From: Brevibacterium jeotgali
Lineage (GTDB): Bacteria > Actinomycetota > Actinomycetes > Actinomycetales > Brevibacteriaceae
Assembly: GCF_900169175.1 (NCBI RefSeq)
Contig: NZ_FXZM01000005.1
Coordinates: forward strand, 62,001-126,000
DNA: 64,000 nt
Reading direction: 5' to 3'
The notes below the pieces were generated by a model that had not been told where the DNA came from, searched no databases, and worked only from the letters and a program-made list of their open reading frames with translations. Within the stretch, counting starts at the first letter, position 1, and every line of letters begins with the position of its first letter. This document shows positions 61,550-64,000 of the stretch, in pieces. Made by a program: the position numbers and the translations under genes.

Positions 61550-62401
61550 TCAGCCGTTGAAGAAGTCGGTCAGGAGCCGGCGGATGCGGGTGCGACCGCG
61601 CCACAGGATCGACCCGGGCGCAAGGACCTCGAGCCGGGCGCGAGGGAAGGCCGCCGCATAGTCGCGGGCGATCTCCACGGGGTGGGAGGCGTCCTCCTCC
61701 TGCGTCAGGACGAGGACGTCGCCCGCGAAGTCAGCTGCGGCCTCCGGCTGGTCGACAGCGATCTCCGCCGCGAGTCCGACCCCGTCGGACATGTCCGTAT
61801 CGACCAGCGCGTCGACCTTCTGGCGGGTCCAGGCGCGGGCAGGTTCCAGGGCCCGGACCTCGGCGGGCTCGCGGGAGAGGAAGTGGTCGACGAGGCCGTC
61901 GCGGTCGCCGTCGGCGAGCAGTCTGCGGATACGGGTCAGGCTGTCGTCGAGCGCGTCACTGAGTGTCGGGGAGAAGCCTGCCCAGGACGCGGGGAGGACG
62001 AACGCGACCTTCGTGAGCGCTGTGGCGCGGGGGTCACCTGACGTGATGAGGCGGGCGAGACCGCCCGCGCTCATGGAGACGCCCAGTGCACGGGTGGCCC
62101 CCGTCGCGGCGAGCGCGTCGGACAGCTGGGCGGCGATCGTGCCGTAGCCCCACCCCGCGCCCGGCGACGGCCGACCGCCGTGCCCACCCAGGTGCATGAG
62201 AGCGCGAGTGCCGTCGATCCCTGCGGCGAACGGGCGGGTGTCGCGGATCTGGCCGGAGAAGCCGTGTGCGAAGAGCGTGATGGGATCGCCGGAGCCGAAC
62301 GTCGAGATCCAGCCGGTCTCCTCACCCGGACGGTTGCGGTCGGCAGCGGGAGTGCGTCCGGGACCGTCGCTCGCGGCGCCCGACGAAGAGGGATCCGTCA
62401 T
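61550..62401 (-). CDS. Alpha/beta hydrolase
   Basis: 283 aa from ATG at 62401. Fold elements: ITLFAHGFSGQIRDTRPF (oxyanion loop), GVSMSAGGLARL at the nucleophile elbow, and a late His (DASHPVEIARDY). The elbow reads SxSxG rather than GxSxG, with the second Ser the expected nucleophile. Substrate unknown. The start has leaderless spacing to TAGACT. It forms an operon with the PIN-protein gene 4 bp downstream. Confidence 0.8.
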   Translation of the reverse strand: MTDPSSSGAASDGPGRTPAADRNRPGEETGWISTFGSGDPITLFAHGFSGQIRDTRPFAAGIDGTRALMHLGGHGGRPSPGAGWGYGTIAAQLSDALAATGATRALGVSMSAGGLARLITSGDPRATALTKVAFVLPASWAGFSPTLSDALDDSLTRIRRLLADGDRDGLVDHFLSREPAEVRALEPARAWTRQKVDALVDTDMSDGVGLAAEIAVDQPEAAADFAGDVLVLTQEEDASHPVEIARDYAAAFPRARLEVLAPGSILWRGRTRIRRLLTDFFNG

Positions 62402-62408
62402 GGCACAC

Positions 62409-62414
62409 AGTCTA
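62409..62414 (-). promoter_or_regulatory. -10 box (TAGACT) of the hydrolase-PIN operon
   Basis: TAGACT lies seven bases before the ATG at 62401 on the minus strand; leaderless spacing. Confidence 0.45.
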
Positions 62415-62429
62415 GAGAGCCGCCGCCGA

Positions 62430-62463
62430 CCCAGGGATCCGCCACCCAGGGATCCGCCACCCA
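62430..62463. repeat. 15-bp tandem repeat next to palindromic element B
   Basis: CCCAGGGATCCGCCA occurs twice in tandem (62430-62444 and 62445-62459) with CCCA of a third copy running into the left arm of the palindromic element. Confidence 0.8.
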
Positions 62464-62521
62464 CCAACTTTCATCAGTCCGCACATGAAAGAAGGTGTGC
62501 GGTCTGACGAAAGCTGGTGGG
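62459..62521. repeat. Palindromic repeat element, copy B
   Basis: Same design as 36720-36781: outer arms (62460-62476 with 62505-62521, two mismatches that would be G-U pairs in minus-strand RNA), inner CCGCA/TGCGG and the loop CATGAAAGAAGGTG. It lies between the divergent hydrolase and GNAT genes. Confidence 0.85.
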
Positions 62522-62653
62522 TACGGGCAACGCGCTGGTGCAACCGCTATGTTCCGGTCCGCGCAGCGCAGTATGTTGAGTGCGCGATGGTGAGTCCGCA
62601 GCCGCCCGGTCAGAGACCGGCTGCTCCATACTTTCGACGATTTCGGAGCAACG

Positions 62654-63211
62654 ATGCAGTGTGAAGTCCGCTCGCCGCGCCCTCCGCATATCGGCGGGTC
62701 AGAGATCGCCCTCGACGATCCACTCGTCGAGGCACTCGCGCACGTCCATGTGACCGGGTGGCGGCAGGCGTACGGCGATCTCATCCCGAAGCACTTCTAC
62801 GATGAGGCCGCACGTGCCGAGCGAGCGCACATGTGGCGGTCGACGCTCATGCACGACCACGCGTCGGATCGCGTGCGCATCGCAACGAGAACTGACCGCA
62901 CGATCGGTCAGTCAGACAGGACGTTCGCTGGTGTTGTCATCGGATTCAGCATCCACGGCCCAGCACGGGATGCCGACAGGACCGGAACGGAGCTCTACGC
63001 GCTCTACGTCCTGCAGGAGCACTACGGCAGCGGGGCCGGACAAGGGCTCCTCGACTCGGCGATCGGCGACTCACCCGCATGCCTGTGGGTGGCGGCGGAG
63101 AACCCGCGAGCAATCCGCTTCTACGAGAAGAACGGGTTCCGATCCGACGGGATGCGCAGAACCGACGCCGACGTGGAGGGGCTGGAGGAGATCCGCATGG
63201 TCCGCGAATAA
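62654..63211 (+). CDS. GNAT-family N-acetyltransferase
   Basis: 185 aa, GGAG five bases before the ATG. GNAT fold: VHVTGWRQAYGDLIPKHFYD, then ELYALYVLQEHYGSGAGQGL (acetyl-CoA motif A) and NPRAIRFYEKNGFRSDG (motif B). It acetylates an amine on an unknown target. Codon use and the 62.5-62.95 kb base composition look less GC-rich than neighbours. That, and the adjacent repeat element, could mark recent arrival. It converges with DUF2516 (7 bp). Confidence 0.88.
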   Translation: MQCEVRSPRPPHIGGSEIALDDPLVEALAHVHVTGWRQAYGDLIPKHFYDEAARAERAHMWRSTLMHDHASDRVRIATRTDRTIGQSDRTFAGVVIGFSIHGPARDADRTGTELYALYVLQEHYGSGAGQGLLDSAIGDSPACLWVAAENPRAIRFYEKNGFRSDGMRRTDADVEGLEEIRMVRE

Positions 63212-63218
63212 GGCGGGC

Positions 63219-63533
63219 TCAGCGCTTGCGGCGGCGGCGCGGATCGACGCTGCGCAGCGCGGGGCGCACGTCCACCCAGTACACGGCCACGGCGATGAGC
63301 GCGACGATCGTCACGAACATGGGCATCGCGCTCAGCGGCGGGAGCGCCAAGAAGCCCACGAGCGTCGCCGCCCCGAGGATCAGGCACCAGAACTTCTTCG
63401 TCCGCTTGTCGGCGGCCCGGTACATCTCATCCGAGTACAGCAGGGACGAGATGAGGCCCACCACTGTGAACACGAAGATCGCCACGACGATGACGAGGAA
63501 GAGGATGCTCTGAATCGATCCGAGGGCCTGCAT
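63219..63533 (-). CDS. DUF2516 membrane protein
   Basis: 104 aa from ATG at 63533. Three or so TM helices: SILFLVIVVAIFVFTVVGLI, FWCLILGAATLVGFLALPP and MFVTIVALIAVAVYWVDVRP, then a basic tail. This is the DUF2516 layout common in actinobacteria; no function is known. TACGCT lies seven bases before the ATG, with GGAG between, so either leaderless or short-leader initiation is possible. Confidence 0.85.
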   Translation of the reverse strand: MQALGSIQSILFLVIVVAIFVFTVVGLISSLLYSDEMYRAADKRTKKFWCLILGAATLVGFLALPPLSAMPMFVTIVALIAVAVYWVDVRPALRSVDPRRRRKR

Positions 63534-63540
63534 GCACTCC

Positions 63541-63546
63541 AGCGTA
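63541..63546 (-). promoter_or_regulatory. -10 box (TACGCT) of the DUF2516 gene
   Basis: TACGCT lies seven bases before the ATG at 63533 on the minus strand, matching other leaderless candidates. Confidence 0.4.
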
Positions 63547-63633
63547 ACGGGTGCGCCTGAAACCGACACTCAGACGGACTGCACTCCGTTCCCAGGCAGA
63601 CCAGCGACACTCCAGACGCCCCGGCAGTCGCCT

Positions 63634-63975
63634 CTACCAGCCGAAGCCGGTCGCGCGCACGACAGCACAGACGGCCATCCCGATCAGCACGCACACGAGC
63701 ATCGGCACACGCAGCACTCCTGCCACCATGCCGGCAGACACCCCCAGGACACGACCAGGATCCGCGACCTCCTGCCCGTCGAAGAAGCCTCCTGTCACCG
63801 CGACGGCGAGCACCAGCACGACGACCGCGCGGTCCATCCAGAGCCGTCCGCCCGAAGCCTCGGTCGATTCGCCTCCCGCACGGGCGCGCGCGCCCAGACG
63901 CACACCCAGCAAACGCATGACGTACGTGCCGCCGGCCAGTCCGGCGAGCGCCAGGAGGAACGGGACCGTCTCCAT
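63634..63975 (-). CDS. AzlD-family branched-chain amino-acid exporter small subunit
   Basis: 113 aa from ATG at 63975; an ATG at 63993 would add six residues. Four TM helices: LLALAGLAGGTYVMRLLGVRL, AVVVLVLAVAVTGGFF, VLGVSAGMVAGVLRVPMLV, LIGMAVCAVVRA. This matches AzlD, which works with AzlC to export branched-chain amino acids. azlC should lie just beyond the right edge on the same strand, where the operon would start. Confidence 0.85.
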   Translation of the reverse strand: METVPFLLALAGLAGGTYVMRLLGVRLGARARAGGESTEASGGRLWMDRAVVVLVLAVAVTGGFFDGQEVADPGRVLGVSAGMVAGVLRVPMLVCVLIGMAVCAVVRATGFGW

Positions 63976-64000
63976 CTCAGACCCCCTCTCCATCGTTCGC

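Overview
The window is a stretch of GC-rich chromosome from an actinobacterium, most likely a member of the order Micrococcales. Four things point there. It carries mycothiol genes (mshA, an S-(hydroxymethyl)mycothiol dehydrogenase). It has actinobacterial marker genes (carD, DUF3263, LytR_C, PspAA/PspAB, an lpqE-like lipoprotein). Its gene order matches mycobacterial blocks (rlmB-cysS ... ispF-ispD-carD-lpqE, and regX3-senX3-gpmA-ybjN-mshA). Many genes appear to start without a leader, directly after a TANNNT -10 box. A Brevibacterium-like organism is possible, but the genus is a guess. I see no prophage, insertion sequence, CRISPR array or rRNA; there is one tRNA (Thr, UGU).

Layout. 0-6.5 kb: the end of a CGNR zinc-finger regulator, a membrane-anchored FMN glutamate-synthase-like oxidoreductase, then an operon of PhoP-like regulator, sensor kinase and HtrA-like protease. 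6.7-10 kb: an orphan WXG100 protein followed by a Psp envelope-stress module (pspA-pspAA-htpX-pspAB). 10-19.7 kb: assorted housekeeping genes, among them a hydrolase, an S4 protein, TauE/SafE, DUF1707, an orphan groEL with a CIRCE operator, LytR_C, DUF3263, an aldehyde dehydrogenase and ung. 19.7-28.3 kb: ThrE-type exporter, amidohydrolase, SGNH hydrolase, purine permease, then a kinase-regulator pair with a membrane protein ending in 15 aspartates, and tRNA-Thr. 28.4-34 kb: a DsbA-like thiol oxidoreductase, a Ser/Thr kinase and otsAB for trehalose synthesis.

33.8-42.7 kb is the most accessory-looking part. It holds two overlapping LacI regulators divergent from a short-chain dehydrogenase, then a thiolase with its DUF35 partner, an IclR regulator and a TAXI-type TRAP transporter. 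A 15-bp palindrome sits just downstream of the transporter promoter and looks like the IclR operator. 42.8-54.3 kb is the conserved rlmB-cysS/ispF-ispD/carD/lpqE block, split by metP-metS, the mycothiol-dependent formaldehyde pathway and an amino-acid permease. 54.4-60.8 kb holds regX3-senX3, phoU with a PHO-box-like triple repeat, gpmA, a RibD-like reductase, ybjN and mshA. 60.8-64 kb holds a PIN protein, hydrolase, GNAT, DUF2516 and azlD.

The least ordinary signals are these: a ~62-bp palindromic element present twice (36.7 and 62.5 kb); low-complexity insertions inside three otherwise conserved enzymes (a sensor kinase, IspD and MshA); a poly-Asp protein linked to a two-component system; operator-like direct repeats for the PhoP-like and RegX3 systems; and a palindromic -10 shared by two divergent promoters. 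No wholly new multi-gene system can be shown from sequence alone.
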